Shown here: one piece after another, positions 59,629 through 60,535 of the stretch
How the letters are laid out: every line of letters starts with the position of its first letter
How positions within the stretch are numbered: position 1 is the stretch's first letter
Assembly (NCBI GenBank): GCA_033675265.1
Contig: JAUJYZ010000681.1
Location: forward strand, 248,001 to 312,000
Length of the DNA: 64,000 nucleotides
Origin: Actinostola sp. cb2023
Taxonomy: Eukaryota > Cnidaria > Anthozoa > Actiniaria > Actinostolidae
Reading direction: 5' to 3'
Notes under the pieces: model-generated
The model's database searches: none
Told to the model about the DNA's origin: nothing
Seen by the model: the letters and a program-made list of their open reading frames with translations, nothing else
Position numbers and translations under genes: made by a program

Positions 59629-59936
59629 CAATCAATCAATCAATTGTAACGCCAAAGAGCAGGAGCTCGTTCAAAATACGAAATCTTATATAGCGCATCT
59701 TCCTAAAAGTCCAGATGTGTCTTCAATATTAACGCAACCAAAACGTACCTGAGCCTGTTTGATGCTCTCCTGCGTCCTCTCTGGCTCGCTCTCATCGCTC
59801 GAATAGTCGTTCAAAGCACTCAATCGAACCTTGATCTAGCACACGAGATCGACAAAAAAACATGTGAAACTTGGTATATTATTACAATGACGATATGAGC
59901 AACATAAATACGCGTAGCAGCGTTCTTTCTCACCAT
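14712..59936 (-). CDS. CABIN1: CABIN1 (calcineurin-binding protein cabin-1), 5' part of gene, 36 exons
   Basis: The exons were found by translating the minus strand and comparing with remembered vertebrate CABIN1. All have GT-AG borders, and codon phases agree at all 35 junctions. They sum to 2975 nt, or 991 codons plus two bases. CABIN1 is a nuclear TPR protein that binds and inhibits calcineurin, represses MEF2 and belongs to the HIRA histone H3.3 chaperone complex; those roles are family knowledge. Seen here: an N-terminal [11 protein letters not shown] start, TPR-like helices from about residue 31 to 230, a basic nuclear-localisation-like stretch (KRKK, then PKRRSAR) near residues 315-340, and a strongly conserved [16 protein letters not shown] block near residue 640. 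The vertebrate protein is about 2220 residues, so more than half is missing beyond the left edge. No frameshift or internal stop was seen. Introns carry most of the satellite DNA in the window. Confidence 0.93.
14825..14920. repeat. CAACAT/CAACAG low-complexity tract
   Basis: Irregular triplet-like repeat of ACATCAACA and ACAACA just upstream of the exon 36 acceptor on the gene strand. On that strand it is TGTTGT-rich, which may serve as part of the pyrimidine/U-rich tract. Confidence 0.8.
15079..15117 (+). mobile_element. End fragment of the CACAGGCAGCCCAAC element family
   Basis: CACAGGCAGCCCAACCATTG and then CTTTTGAGACTACTAAAT match the left end of the complete element at 37337. No matching right end was found nearby. 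Confidence 0.55.
15317..15568. mobile_element. Foldback MITE with internal duplication
   Basis: GCATCAAGAGTTCCAGACTT at 15319 is answered by its complement ending about 15567. An internal unit of about 60 bp with ACGCAATGCATTATGAGATT occurs twice in direct order, then once inverted. Confidence 0.75.
15863..15917 (-). CDS. CABIN1: CABIN1 exon 35
   Basis: 55 nt, phase 0/1. [18 protein letters not shown] aligns with vertebrate LANLLKKIATIVPRTERP. Acceptor GTTTTACAG, donor GTTTGT. Confidence 0.9.
15955..16235. repeat. CAT/ATC-rich microsatellite-like tract
   Basis: Interrupted CATCAT and CACCATCAT repeats fill CABIN1 intron 34. They create a spurious His/Asp-rich reading frame beyond exon 34. 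Confidence 0.8.
16273..16371 (-). CDS. CABIN1: CABIN1 exon 34
   Basis: 99 nt, phase 0/0. [20 protein letters not shown] aligns with vertebrate [20 protein letters not shown], then [11 protein letters not shown] with FDSYKTSTVSAD. Acceptor TGTATTCAG, donor GTAAAG. The 21-bp array ends about 45 bp upstream of its acceptor. Confidence 0.95.
16415..18316. repeat. 21-bp tandem array, about 90 copies, CABIN1 intron 33
   Basis: Unit AACAAATCTAGTAAAACCTG plus T, with a C/T alternation (AACAAA or AATAAA) between copies. As 21 is a multiple of three and the unit has few stops, it stays open for long stretches on both strands: heptapeptide NKSSKTC on plus, and LLQVLLD or FITGFTR on minus. These are not genes. 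On the CABIN1 sense strand each unit carries TTTTACTAG and ACAGGT, which resemble splice acceptor and branch motifs. Confidence 0.97.
18355..18440. repeat. GAATGA/GAATAA tetramer-like repeat
   Basis: Short irregular GAATGAAT and GAGCAAAC repeats between the 21-bp array and microexon 33. Confidence 0.75.
18461..18493 (-). CDS. CABIN1: CABIN1 exon 33 (33-nt microexon)
   Basis: 33 nt, phase 0/0, reading [11 protein letters not shown], which aligns with vertebrate ARYLEEHSAQQ. It fills exactly the gap between exon 32 (SKKAK) and exon 34 (LTWQNSA). Acceptor CTTATTTCAG, donor GTAACC. It lies in a 285-bp unique island between the 21-bp and 45-bp arrays. Confidence 0.88.
18602..19335. repeat. 45-bp G/T-rich tandem array, about 16 copies
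   Basis: Unit TGATGTCATGTCATGTACTG and then TTGTATGGTGTGATGTAGTG plus TGGTA, with small variants (GTCATGCCAT, TATGTTGTG). Forty-five is a multiple of three, so both strands stay open (for example [14 protein letters not shown] on minus). Lies in CABIN1 intron 32. Confidence 0.95.
19336..20850. repeat. 25-bp G/T-rich array with embedded CACGTG blocks, about 60 copies
   Basis: Basic unit GGTGTGGTGGGATATAGTGT plus AATGT. Seven copies of a longer block containing GTGAAGTGGTCACGTGATG interrupt it, giving a higher-order pattern. The TATGATGTCATGT part of the block is shared with the 45-bp array, so the two arrays are related. Confidence 0.93.
20833..22120. mobile_element. Element with GCGCATGCGCAGACAAAAT ends, inserted in the G/T-rich array
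   Basis: Left end CACATGGGCATTTTGTCTGC and the inverted right end near 22093-22120 enclose about 1.29 kb. G/T-rich array sequence lies on both sides. Inside are two direct copies of CTTGGGGGTCGGTA (21273, 21655). No recognisable protein. Confidence 0.65.
22121..22176. repeat. Stranded piece of the 25/45-bp array
   Basis: CTGTGTGGTGGGATATAGTG followed by TATGATGTCATGTAGTG matches both array types and lies directly beyond the right end of the inserted element. Confidence 0.8.
22251..22316 (-). CDS. CABIN1: CABIN1 exon 32
   Basis: 66 nt, phase 0/0. [18 protein letters not shown] aligns with vertebrate ALEQCFYCLYSFPSKKSK. Acceptor TTTTAAAG, donor GTAACA. Confidence 0.95.
22489..22585 (-). CDS. 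CABIN1: CABIN1 exon 31
   Basis: 97 nt, phase 2/0. [20 protein letters not shown] aligns with vertebrate [20 protein letters not shown]. Acceptor CACTACAG, donor GTAAGT. Confidence 0.93.
22899..23096 (-). CDS. CABIN1: CABIN1 exon 30 (longest)
   Basis: 198 nt, phase 2/2, residues 780-846. A non-conserved acidic start is followed by [19 protein letters not shown], matching vertebrate TPMLPSSLMLLNTAHEYLG. Acceptor TATTTTCAG, donor GTATGA. Confidence 0.93.
23171..23968. mobile_element. TIR element with a second element nested inside
   Basis: CAGTTAAACCTGTATATAAC at 23171 and its complement ending near 23968 form terminal inverted repeats of about 30 bp. A subterminal CGCTTAATACAGG motif repeats. 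Non-coding. Confidence 0.75.
23282..23730. mobile_element. Nested MITE, CAGGGTTCCCACTGAC ends
   Basis: GCAGGGTTCCCACTGAC and GGTCAGTGGGAAACCCTG are inverted ends. The interior repeats CCCTGACTTTT-like motifs near both ends. It sits inside the 23171-23968 element. Confidence 0.8.
24267..24456. mobile_element. Near-perfect hairpin element, copy 1
   Basis: Two arms of about 90 bp differ at few positions: GCGAGACCAACGGTGACCTT appears forward near 24328 and as its complement near 24380. The loop is under about 10 bp. A diverged copy is at 58083-58267. Confidence 0.85.
24655..24913 (+). mobile_element. tRNA-like SINE candidate
   Basis: A-box-like TGGCTTGGTTAGTGCATGG at 24666 and B-box-like GGTTCGATTC at 24706 are spaced 40 bp apart, as in tRNA genes. 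AAGGATG (24661) can pair with CATCCTT (24728) as a 7-bp acceptor stem, but the T arm is poor and extra bases precede the 3' strand. This suggests a tRNA-derived SINE head with an unrelated body, not a working tRNA. Confidence 0.4.
24929..29052. mobile_element. CACAGGCAGCCCAAC element expanded by an internal satellite
   Basis: The left end CACAGGCAGCCCAAC (present twice in tandem), then AATTTCTTTTGAGGCT, matches in inverted form the right end AGCCTCAGAAGAAATGGTTG plus GGCTGCGTGTG near 29052. Almost everything between is the 31-bp array. Confidence 0.75.
24999..28980. repeat. 31-bp satellite array, about 125 copies
   Basis: Unit CGTATTATGTTGGGCTCCCT plus GTGCGTAGAAA. The part GTTGGGCTCCCTGTG resembles the inverted end of the enclosing element (GTTGGGCTGCCTGTG). 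Many units are truncated or have one- to ten-base indels, more than in the other arrays. The Cys/Leu-rich short frames here are not genes. Lies in CABIN1 intron 29. Confidence 0.95.
29150..30545. mobile_element. Long foldback element, about 1.4 kb
   Basis: Outer ends CCAGAGCAGCACGTATACCT and its diverged complement near 30510-30540 carry TGTCTGCGCATGCG. Inner arms also pair: GAGCGATCTTCGTCTCTAGA at 29400 with its complement near 30400. No transposase was recognised. It shares end motifs with the 20833-22120 element. Confidence 0.75.
30524..30800. repeat. Hairpin, two-copy tandem repeat, second hairpin
   Basis: CCCCAGAGCAGTTATTTCTT pairs with its complement ending about 30581. Next come two direct copies of a unit of about 70 bp starting GATTGACCCTATATCTATAT (30594 and 30663). 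GGTCTTCGTGTAG pairs with CTACACGAAGACC at 30759-30796. Confidence 0.8.
30886..30980 (-). CDS. CABIN1: CABIN1 exon 29
   Basis: 95 nt, phase 0/2. Begins [16 protein letters not shown] and ends [11 protein letters not shown], against vertebrate VIDCSM and LPWIILHRII. Acceptor ATTCCCAG, donor GTGAGG. Confidence 0.9.
31237..31315 (-). CDS. CABIN1: CABIN1 exon 28
   Basis: 79 nt, phase 2/0. [20 protein letters not shown] aligns with vertebrate GSILKVSSSTTGLVRLTNNLI. Acceptor CTTGTTTTAG, donor GTATGG. Confidence 0.88.
31334..31591. mobile_element. GTCATTCTCAAAAA MITE family, copy 1
   Basis: Arms read CAGTCATTCTCAAAAACGTT at the left and its complement at the right, with GTCACGTGATTCATTATG in both arms. 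Other copies are at 54944 and 56025. Confidence 0.85.
31610..31780. mobile_element. CGTTTTCGTATGAGTGGG MITE family, copy 1
   Basis: Starts GTGGTTTTCGTATGAGTGGG and ends in the complement; the interior has ACGATACCGTGCCGTGCC and its partner GTGTCACGGTACCGT. It lies about 20 bp from the preceding MITE. Confidence 0.85.
32264..32370 (-). CDS. CABIN1: CABIN1 exon 27
   Basis: 107 nt, phase 0/2. [17 protein letters not shown] aligns with vertebrate QCFECSDVALNEAVQQM. Acceptor GATTTCCAG, donor GTGAGT. Confidence 0.95.
32470..32556 (-). CDS. CABIN1: CABIN1 exon 26
   Basis: 87 nt, phase 0/0. Contains [16 protein letters not shown], identical to vertebrate CABIN1 over 16 residues, then IKLKDFR for LRLKDYR. 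This is the most conserved block in the window. Acceptor ATTTCTAG, donor GTGAGT. Confidence 0.97.
32754..32840 (-). CDS. CABIN1: CABIN1 exon 25
   Basis: 87 nt, phase 0/0. [20 protein letters not shown] aligns with vertebrate IQRLYEAGDYKAVVHLLRPT. Acceptor TTTTTGCAG, donor GTAGTT. Confidence 0.95.
32890..33065. repeat. 40-bp minisatellite, about 4 copies
   Basis: Unit GTACCGCTGTACCGTTGTAT plus CGCTGTACAGTTGTACCGCA; it is internally built from a 10-bp CTGTACCGTT-like motif. Lies in CABIN1 intron 24, just upstream of exon 25 on the gene strand. Confidence 0.88.
33186..33238 (-). CDS. CABIN1: CABIN1 exon 24
   Basis: 53 nt, phase 1/0. [17 protein letters not shown] aligns with vertebrate IDKNLKSLERCQSLEE. 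Acceptor TTATTTCAG, donor GTAAGA. Confidence 0.93.
33323..33514. mobile_element. CGTTTTCGTATGAGTGGG MITE family, copy 2
   Basis: AGAGTCGTTTTCGTATGAGT to the complement at 33514, flanked by TA, which would fit a TA target duplication. Confidence 0.88.
33624..33717 (-). CDS. CABIN1: CABIN1 exon 23
   Basis: 94 nt, phase 0/1. Starts [11 protein letters not shown] (vertebrate CTEMLQSSTAIQVEA) and ends [14 protein letters not shown] (vertebrate IRLPNLHNDSVVSL). Acceptor TTTTGTAG, donor GTAAGC. Confidence 0.9.
33778..34330. mobile_element. Retroposon 3'-end-like repeats with TTATTATTA tails
   Basis: TAATAATAATAAATACTTTA near 33800 (minus orientation) and AAAGCGCCATTGGACAGCGA followed by GCGCTATATAAGAATAAAG and a TTA tail at 34230-34310 (plus orientation) look like the ends of short retroposons. 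ATTCATTC repeats lie at 34160-34180. No coding sequence. Confidence 0.45.
34437..34507 (-). CDS. CABIN1: CABIN1 exon 22
   Basis: 71 nt, phase 1/0. [20 protein letters not shown] aligns with vertebrate [20 protein letters not shown]. Acceptor TTTTCTTAG, donor GTCAGT. Confidence 0.93.
34636..35066. repeat. 15-bp purine-rich array, about 28 copies
   Basis: Unit GATGGAATGGGATAG with a GGAAT core and almost no pyrimidine except T on the plus strand. Fifteen is a multiple of three, so it makes long false frames ([10 protein letters not shown] on minus, [10 protein letters not shown] on plus). Lies in CABIN1 intron 21. Confidence 0.95.
35260..35351 (-). CDS. CABIN1: CABIN1 exon 21
   Basis: 92 nt, phase 2/1. 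[20 protein letters not shown] then DSWLEVAIR aligns with vertebrate [28 protein letters not shown]. Acceptor GGTTTTCCAG, donor GTACTG. Confidence 0.9.
35933..36027 (-). CDS. CABIN1: CABIN1 exon 20
   Basis: 95 nt, phase 0/2. [20 protein letters not shown] aligns with vertebrate [20 protein letters not shown], followed by a Ser-rich SPASSPR. Acceptor ATGTACAG, donor GTAAGT. Confidence 0.9.
36525..36640. repeat. Inverted ACACTGATG/CATCAGTGT cluster
   Basis: AAAACACTGATGAATAAAAC near 36537 and AAAGACACTGATGTTTTATT near 36587 form a set of overlapping hairpins. No wider element boundaries were defined. Confidence 0.6.
37337..39292. mobile_element. Complete CACAGGCAGCCCAAC element with long inverted arms
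   Basis: The left end CACAGGCAGCCCAACCATTG and the right end, ending CAATGGTTGGGCTGCCTGTG, are exact inverted repeats. Homology continues inward for several hundred bp (for example GTGCGGCGCACTTTAGTGGT at 37740 against its complement near 39070). GTTTTGAC directly abuts both ends, which fits a 7-8 bp target duplication. It interrupts a TCGTTTTAATCGTTTTCGAG repeat. No known transposase is encoded. Confidence 0.88.
38394..38630 (+). other. Unrecognised 78-codon frame inside the 37337-39292 element
   Basis: The N-terminus is Ser/Pro-rich with a hydrophobic segment ([15 protein letters not shown]), followed by a charged tail. It is not a transposase I recognise. It is the longest frame in the element's interior and may be chance. 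Confidence 0.2.
39516..39555 (-). CDS. CABIN1: CABIN1 exon 19 (small)
   Basis: 40 nt, phase 2/0, reading [13 protein letters not shown]. It is not obviously conserved, but it sits between two clear exons with matching phases and good borders (TATTATCAG, GTATCA). Confidence 0.75.
39599..39845. repeat. Intronic stretch ending in (GAT)n
   Basis: Intron 18 sequence with (GAT)n at 39790-39816. The open frame across it is not supported by homology. Confidence 0.5.
39914..39991 (-). CDS. CABIN1: CABIN1 exon 18
   Basis: 78 nt, phase 2/2. [20 protein letters not shown] then LPSEL aligns with vertebrate [26 protein letters not shown]. Acceptor TCTAACAG, donor GTAAGA. Confidence 0.9.
40149..42730. repeat. 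55-bp minisatellite with two sequence classes, about 47 copies
   Basis: Unit GCCTCTTGTACCTGCGCTAC plus TGCTTGCGTCAGGCCCGTTT plus TCACAGTGTAATAAG. Class A (CGCTACTGCTTGCGTCAGGC) fills about 40149-41125 and 42341-42730; class B (CACTTCTGTTTGCGTCAGGG) fills the middle. Units near 41130-41220 are A/B hybrids. Lies in CABIN1 intron 17. Confidence 0.95.
43028..43090 (-). CDS. CABIN1: CABIN1 exon 17
   Basis: 63 nt, phase 2/2. [20 protein letters not shown] plus a split Trp codon matches vertebrate GILELMMRYLKAMGHKFLVRW with no gap. Acceptor TATTTGTAG, donor GTACGT. Confidence 0.88.
43200..43317. repeat. Dispersed repeat related to 59285-59345
   Basis: Holds CCAACATGGCCACCATGACG and, inverted, ACCAACATGGCCGCTGTGTC-like sequence followed by CTTTAAATCTCCAG. 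Near 59295 the same words occur as CCACCAACATGGTCGCAGCG and TATCTCCAGGGGTTGATTGC. Confidence 0.5.
43318..43632. mobile_element. MITE with TAGACCTTTTTACCGATACG ends
   Basis: TAGACCTTTTTACCGATACG continues GCGGCCAT, and the exact complement ends near 43630. About 315 bp, AT-rich interior, non-coding. Confidence 0.9.
43675..43762 (-). CDS. CABIN1: CABIN1 exon 16
   Basis: 88 nt, phase 1/2. [17 protein letters not shown] aligns with vertebrate ESEKQDVHEFLLENLTN. Acceptor CACTGCAG, donor GTAAAC. Confidence 0.9.
44624..44670 (-). CDS. CABIN1: CABIN1 exon 15 (small, predicted)
   Basis: 47 nt, phase 2/1, reading [15 protein letters not shown]. There is no clear residue match, since this stretch is variable in vertebrates. 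Support is the clean borders (CTTTATTAG and TTG|GTAAGT) and phases that fit exons 14 and 16. Confidence 0.6.
44890..44985. repeat. GTGCGGCTTATCT short tandem repeat, 4 copies
   Basis: GTGCGGCTTATCTGTGG repeats four times at roughly 17-18 bp spacing in intron 14, preceded by other AT-rich intron sequence. Confidence 0.75.
45048..45116 (-). CDS. CABIN1: CABIN1 exon 14
   Basis: 69 nt, phase 2/2. [20 protein letters not shown] is an acidic Ser-rich segment in the place of vertebrate LDPEEEDDSFNNYEVQSE. The donor (AAAG|GTTTGA) was chosen because it gives the phase needed by exon 15; a nearer GTGAAA would instead splice straight to exon 16. Confidence 0.7.
45150..45390. repeat. About 75-bp diverged tandem repeat, 3 copies
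   Basis: Each copy holds GAATACTGTAGCAATA, then ATCTGTG, then GAAGAGCT. Lies in CABIN1 intron 13; the overlapping minus-strand frames are not coding. Confidence 0.8.
45442..45518 (-). CDS. CABIN1: CABIN1 exon 13
   Basis: 77 nt, phase 0/2. [20 protein letters not shown] continues LPFPL and matches vertebrate [26 protein letters not shown]. Acceptor TTTTTAAAG, donor GTTAGT. Confidence 0.93.
45734..45828 (-). CDS. CABIN1: CABIN1 exon 12 (basic, NLS-like)
   Basis: 95 nt, phase 1/0. [20 protein letters not shown] then PPKRRSAR aligns with vertebrate KSKKGVKRKK and AKRRSAR. The basic clusters look like a bipartite nuclear localisation signal. Acceptor GACTGCAG, donor GTAAGT. Confidence 0.93.
45914..46122. 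mobile_element. CGTTTTCGTATGAGTGGG MITE family, copy 3
   Basis: GTAGTCGTTTTCGTATGAGT to the complement ending ACGACTCT. The interior is closest to copy 2 (ACGGAATCGAA, CCAATCACAGCGC). Confidence 0.88.
46275..46390. repeat. ATG/CAT imperfect inverted repeat
   Basis: CACCATCATCATTGTCTATT and its complement AATAGACAATGATGATGGTG-like sequence meet near 46345, forming a hairpin of about 35-bp arms. Confidence 0.7.
46693..46855. repeat. (TTA)n-(ATC)n-(CAC/CAT)n microsatellite
   Basis: TTATTATTA then ATCATCATC with CACCAC interruptions. It explains the poly-Asp and poly-Ser frames on the two strands. Confidence 0.95.
46997..47633. other. CABIN1 intron 11, no feature recognised
   Basis: AT-rich sequence with no exon, tandem repeat or clear inverted ends. 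GTGGCATGCTCCTATTTC near 47215 may begin a dispersed repeat whose other end I cannot find. Confidence 0.3.
47634..47797. mobile_element. CGTTTTCGTATGAGTGGG MITE family, copy 4
   Basis: GAGTGGTTTTCGTATGAGTG to the complement ending at 47797. The interior (AAATGGCTTCCTTTCTGAAC) is the inverse of copy 1, showing two subtypes in the window. It ends only 58 bp from exon 11. Confidence 0.88.
47855..47976 (-). CDS. CABIN1: CABIN1 exon 11
   Basis: 122 nt, phase 2/1, residues 267-308. [20 protein letters not shown] aligns with vertebrate [20 protein letters not shown], then [12 protein letters not shown] with SLGKRIDLSDYQ. Acceptor TCTGTAG, donor GTACGT. Confidence 0.93.
48361..48820. mobile_element. 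TIR element, TAAGTAATCATCCATGCAAG ends
   Basis: TAAGTAATCATCCATGCAAG and GTTCTTACGTGGACCATTAC with ACTTA are imperfect inverted ends. A truncated second copy of its right part lies at 49096-49180. Confidence 0.6.
48909..49082. mobile_element. MITE, AATAAGCCACTTCGGAGTTT ends
   Basis: Arms of about 65 bp: AATAAGCCACTTCGGAGTTT to a complement ending AACTGGCTTATT, each with GGTTCAGTGCGCATGC or its diverged form. It lies next to the truncated copy of the preceding element. Confidence 0.85.
49210..51309 (-). repeat. 74-bp satellite made of exon 10 fragments with splice donors
   Basis: I count 27 further copies of the GGATCCACAG core besides exon 10 itself. On the gene strand each roughly 74-bp unit holds 17 codons of exon 10 (core [16 protein letters not shown]), the donor AC|GTAAGTATG, and a short intron start ending TTAGTACTAG. 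Copies fall into subtypes such as CTTCTTTG versus CTGCTTGG, and ATGGGATCC versus ATTGGATCC, partly in alternating order. An AG just before each exonic fragment could act as a weak acceptor, but there is no pyrimidine tract. One broken unit lies near 51050-51085. Confidence 0.95.
51310..51416 (-). CDS. CABIN1: CABIN1 exon 10 (parent of the 74-bp array)
   Basis: 107 nt, phase 0/2, residues 232-267. [20 protein letters not shown] matches vertebrate VDEALGLRKKRQALI and the part following it; the exon ends PLTSYT, joining exon 11 as SYT-WAALGE against vertebrate FFT-WKCLGE. Its 3' half and donor (AC|GTAAGT) are repeated downstream in tandem. This copy is the only one with the true 5' half and acceptor. 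It reads NKVDPPP where array copies read NKEDPPP. Confidence 0.9.
51838..51900. repeat. Duplicated poly-C tract
   Basis: Two runs of 14-22 C, each followed by TCCCCCAACCAGG. The run lengths are likely to be unreliable in the assembly. Confidence 0.9.
52004..52055 (-). CDS. CABIN1: CABIN1 exon 9
   Basis: 52 nt, phase 2/0. Encodes [17 protein letters not shown], in the place of vertebrate RMFLKCDMSIHDVSVSAAE. Conservation is weak, but phases and splice sites (TTTGTGCAG, GTAATG) fit both neighbours. Confidence 0.8.
52091..52360. mobile_element. Foldback MITE, ATTCCAAAAATCG ends
   Basis: Arms hold GAAAGCAACAAGCAAGAAGC at 52117 and its complement near 52324, ending TTTTTTGGAAT. About 270 bp, non-coding. 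Confidence 0.85.
52884..52950 (-). CDS. CABIN1: CABIN1 exon 8
   Basis: 67 nt, phase 1/2. [20 protein letters not shown] aligns with vertebrate [20 protein letters not shown]. Acceptor GTTGAAG, donor GTAACA. Confidence 0.88.
53113..53166 (-). CDS. CABIN1: CABIN1 exon 7
   Basis: 54 nt, phase 1/1. [17 protein letters not shown] aligns with vertebrate CLYFICKALEKDCRYSK. Acceptor TTTTCTCAG, donor GTACAT. Confidence 0.88.
53638..53976. mobile_element. MITE flanked by a 14-bp direct repeat
   Basis: CCTTATTCGTACTTAATTTC and its complement AAATTAAGTACGAATAAGG are the ends. TATATCGGCTGATA lies directly outside both (53624-53637 and 53977-53990). The interior has repeated GCGAAATTAA-type words. Confidence 0.85.
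53977..54074. repeat. Palindrome carrying the insertion target
   Basis: TATATCGGCTGATAATGTCC and GGACATTATCAGCTGATATA pair across a loop near 54020. The left arm contains the 14-bp word duplicated around the neighbouring MITE. Confidence 0.8.
54078..54230. mobile_element. Short TIR element, AGGGCTCGACACTA ends
   Basis: AGGGCTCGACACTAGCAG and GTTAGTGTCGAGCCCT are inverted ends. The interior is rich in GACTAGT and CTAGTC words. Confidence 0.8.
54732..54810 (-). CDS. CABIN1: CABIN1 exon 6 (TPR)
   Basis: 79 nt, phase 0/1, residues 148-174. [20 protein letters not shown] matches vertebrate [20 protein letters not shown] almost residue for residue. Acceptor TTCTTGTAG, donor GTATGT. Confidence 0.95.
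54944..55210. mobile_element. GTCATTCTCAAAAA MITE family, copy 2
   Basis: Same arms as copy 1 with small indels; the interior has an extra AATAATAATAATAC insertion. Confidence 0.85.
55218..55581. mobile_element. TIR element, CAGGGCTTATGGT ends
   Basis: CAGGGCTTATGGT and ACCATAAGCCCTG are perfect inverted ends. The interior has many CGCATAATT words. Non-coding, about 364 bp, and it starts 8 bp beyond the preceding MITE. Confidence 0.85.
55651..55752 (-). CDS. CABIN1: CABIN1 exon 5 (TPR)
   Basis: 102 nt, phase 0/0, residues 114-147. [20 protein letters not shown] matches vertebrate [20 protein letters not shown], ending LARQAFEE as in LARHAFEE. Acceptor TTTTTTCAG, donor GTACAT. Confidence 0.95.
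56025..56274. mobile_element. GTCATTCTCAAAAA MITE family, copy 3
   Basis: CAGTCATTCTCAAAAAGTTA to the complement ending GAATGACTG. The internal minus-strand frame is chance. Confidence 0.85.
56298..56400. repeat. Palindrome, about 47-bp arms
   Basis: GATACAATATGAGCGGCCGA through GGCGAGCC pairs with GGCGAGCC through TTGTATC, with a very short loop. It borders the dispersed repeat at 56450-56597. Confidence 0.85.
56450..56597. repeat. Dispersed repeat shared with 12360-12515
   Basis: Shared words in the same order: CTGAGAAAATC, TTAAAGTT, AATGCAAAT, AGGACGA, CTTATGATTTCT, ATTAATGAATTCGAT. No ends were defined. Confidence 0.65.
56610..56744 (-). CDS. CABIN1: CABIN1 exon 4 (TPR)
   Basis: 135 nt, phase 0/0, residues 69-113. 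Contains [20 protein letters not shown], matching vertebrate [20 protein letters not shown], then a Pro/Glu-rich start unlike the vertebrate loop. Acceptor TTTTTCAG, donor GTATCT. Confidence 0.95.
56817..57213. mobile_element. Tc1/mariner-like non-autonomous element
   Basis: TATAGTGTTAAGCTCTCTCT at the left and a diverged complement ending GAGAGTTCACTGTA at the right. Subterminal GTCCGTCTTAGAGAG repeats occur at both ends. It resembles TA-inserting DNA transposon remnants; similar right-end pieces lie at 31085-31215 and 22625-22700. Confidence 0.55.
57324..57595. mobile_element. Foldback MITE, TATAGGGTAATTTCAAATGA ends
   Basis: TATAGGGTAATTTCAAATGA and the complement at 57595. The arms contain CATTCAGTCTCTGACGACGC-like sequence and its inverse. 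Confidence 0.88.
57670..57745. repeat. (AATA)-like tail and retroposon-end-like piece
   Basis: AATAATAATAATAATAATAA followed by ATTTATATAGCGCATCCTGG resembles the end of a short retroposon in reverse orientation. Confidence 0.45.
57815..57928 (-). CDS. CABIN1: CABIN1 exon 3 (first TPR)
   Basis: 114 nt, phase 0/0, residues 31-68. [20 protein letters not shown] aligns with vertebrate [20 protein letters not shown]; the TPR continues as [18 protein letters not shown]. Acceptor TTTGACCAG, donor GTTTGT. Confidence 0.93.
58083..58267. mobile_element. Hairpin element, copy 2 (diverged)
   Basis: TATAGTCCCATTCACAGTTC to the complement ending GTGGACTATA. The arms are clearly less alike than in copy 1 at 24267. 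Confidence 0.75.
59365..59518. mobile_element. Short TIR element, GCGATGTTCACTGT ends
   Basis: GCGATGTTCACTGT and ACAGTGAACATCGC are inverted ends. The interior (CCAACTAGAGATCGATTGGC) is shared with 29260-29300. Confidence 0.8.
59549..59640. repeat. (AAT)n microsatellite
   Basis: About 27 AAT triplets followed by three CAAT units in CABIN1 intron 2. It causes a poly-Ile frame. Confidence 0.97.
59749..59835 (-). CDS. CABIN1: CABIN1 exon 2
   Basis: 87 nt, phase 0/0, residues 2-30. Encodes [20 protein letters not shown] and then a Gln-rich end (KQAQ). The acceptor is GTGTGCTAG and the donor GTACGT. The acidic Ser-rich stretch is like the start of vertebrate CABIN1 before its first TPR. Confidence 0.85.
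59934..59936 (-). CDS. CABIN1: CABIN1 exon 1, coding part (start codon only)
   Basis: The ATG is followed at once by a splice donor (GTGAGAAAG), so the coding part of exon 1 is just the initiator. It joins in phase 0 to ATC AAG GTT CGA in exon 2, giving [10 protein letters not shown], which matches the conserved CABIN1 N-terminus (M-I-R-I-A-A-L-N in human). The 5' UTR lies upstream, towards 60050. Exon 2 has no in-frame ATG of its own near this position, which supports this start. Confidence 0.75.
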
Positions 59937-59965
59937 TTTATCAAAGATGTTACAGCATTTACAGA

Positions 59966-60037
59966 CTAGGAAGTCAAACACTGAAAAATAAGTTTGGAAA
60001 AACCGTGAAAACTCAAATAGCATTCTGTGTCCGCCAT
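59966..60037 (-). other. Upstream ORF in the CABIN1 5' leader
   Basis: A 23-codon frame begins ATGGCGGAC and ends at TAG, 29 bp before the CABIN1 ATG. If the transcript starts upstream of 60037 it would be met first by scanning ribosomes and could damp translation. The reverse strand around its start reads CCGCCATTTTGG, which resembles a YY1 site, so this ATG may instead lie at or upstream of the transcription start. No homology of the peptide is recognised. Confidence 0.35.
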
Positions 60038-60112
60038 TTTGGATTCCAAATGCTTATCGACCGAGCCTTTGGTGAAATCGCGAGGTCACCGAGTGTTTTC
60101 TTTTATATAAAC

Positions 60113-60535
60113 AATAGGCCATATGCACTAACGGGTCACGTGACCCAACTTTCTCAAATCAAGCAGCAGTGTCAAAATGAACTCCAGAAATGAAAAGAGC
60201 AGCTCGATATTAGTAAAAAGGCGAAATTTCAGCTTATAATGTTTAACACAGCAGAAATGGCATGAAATATAAAATTGCAAATTTTATTAAGATTCGTATG
60301 GAAAAATGTGCTGGATGGCAAAAAATGCCATCCAATGCATTTTCCAAACAAATTATTAGAAAACACTCGATTTTATATTTCATGTCATTTCTCCTGTGTC
60401 AGACGTTATGACCTGAAATTTCGCCTTCTTACTAATATCGAGCTGCTCTTTTCCATTTCTGGAGTTCATTTTGACACTGCTGCTTGATTTGAGAAAGTTG
60501 GGTCACGTGACCCGTTAGTGCATATGGCCTATTAT
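60113..60535. mobile_element. Palindromic TIR element between the CABIN1 and FKBP14 starts
   Basis: Two arms of about 75 bp in inverted orientation: GGCCATATGCACTAACGGGT near 60118 and its complement ending at 60530. Each arm holds GGGTCACGTGACCC, a palindromic E-box, and the interior also folds back (AATGGCATGAAATATAAAAT against ATTTTATATTTCATGTCATT). No coding capacity, so it looks like a MITE. Confidence 0.85.
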
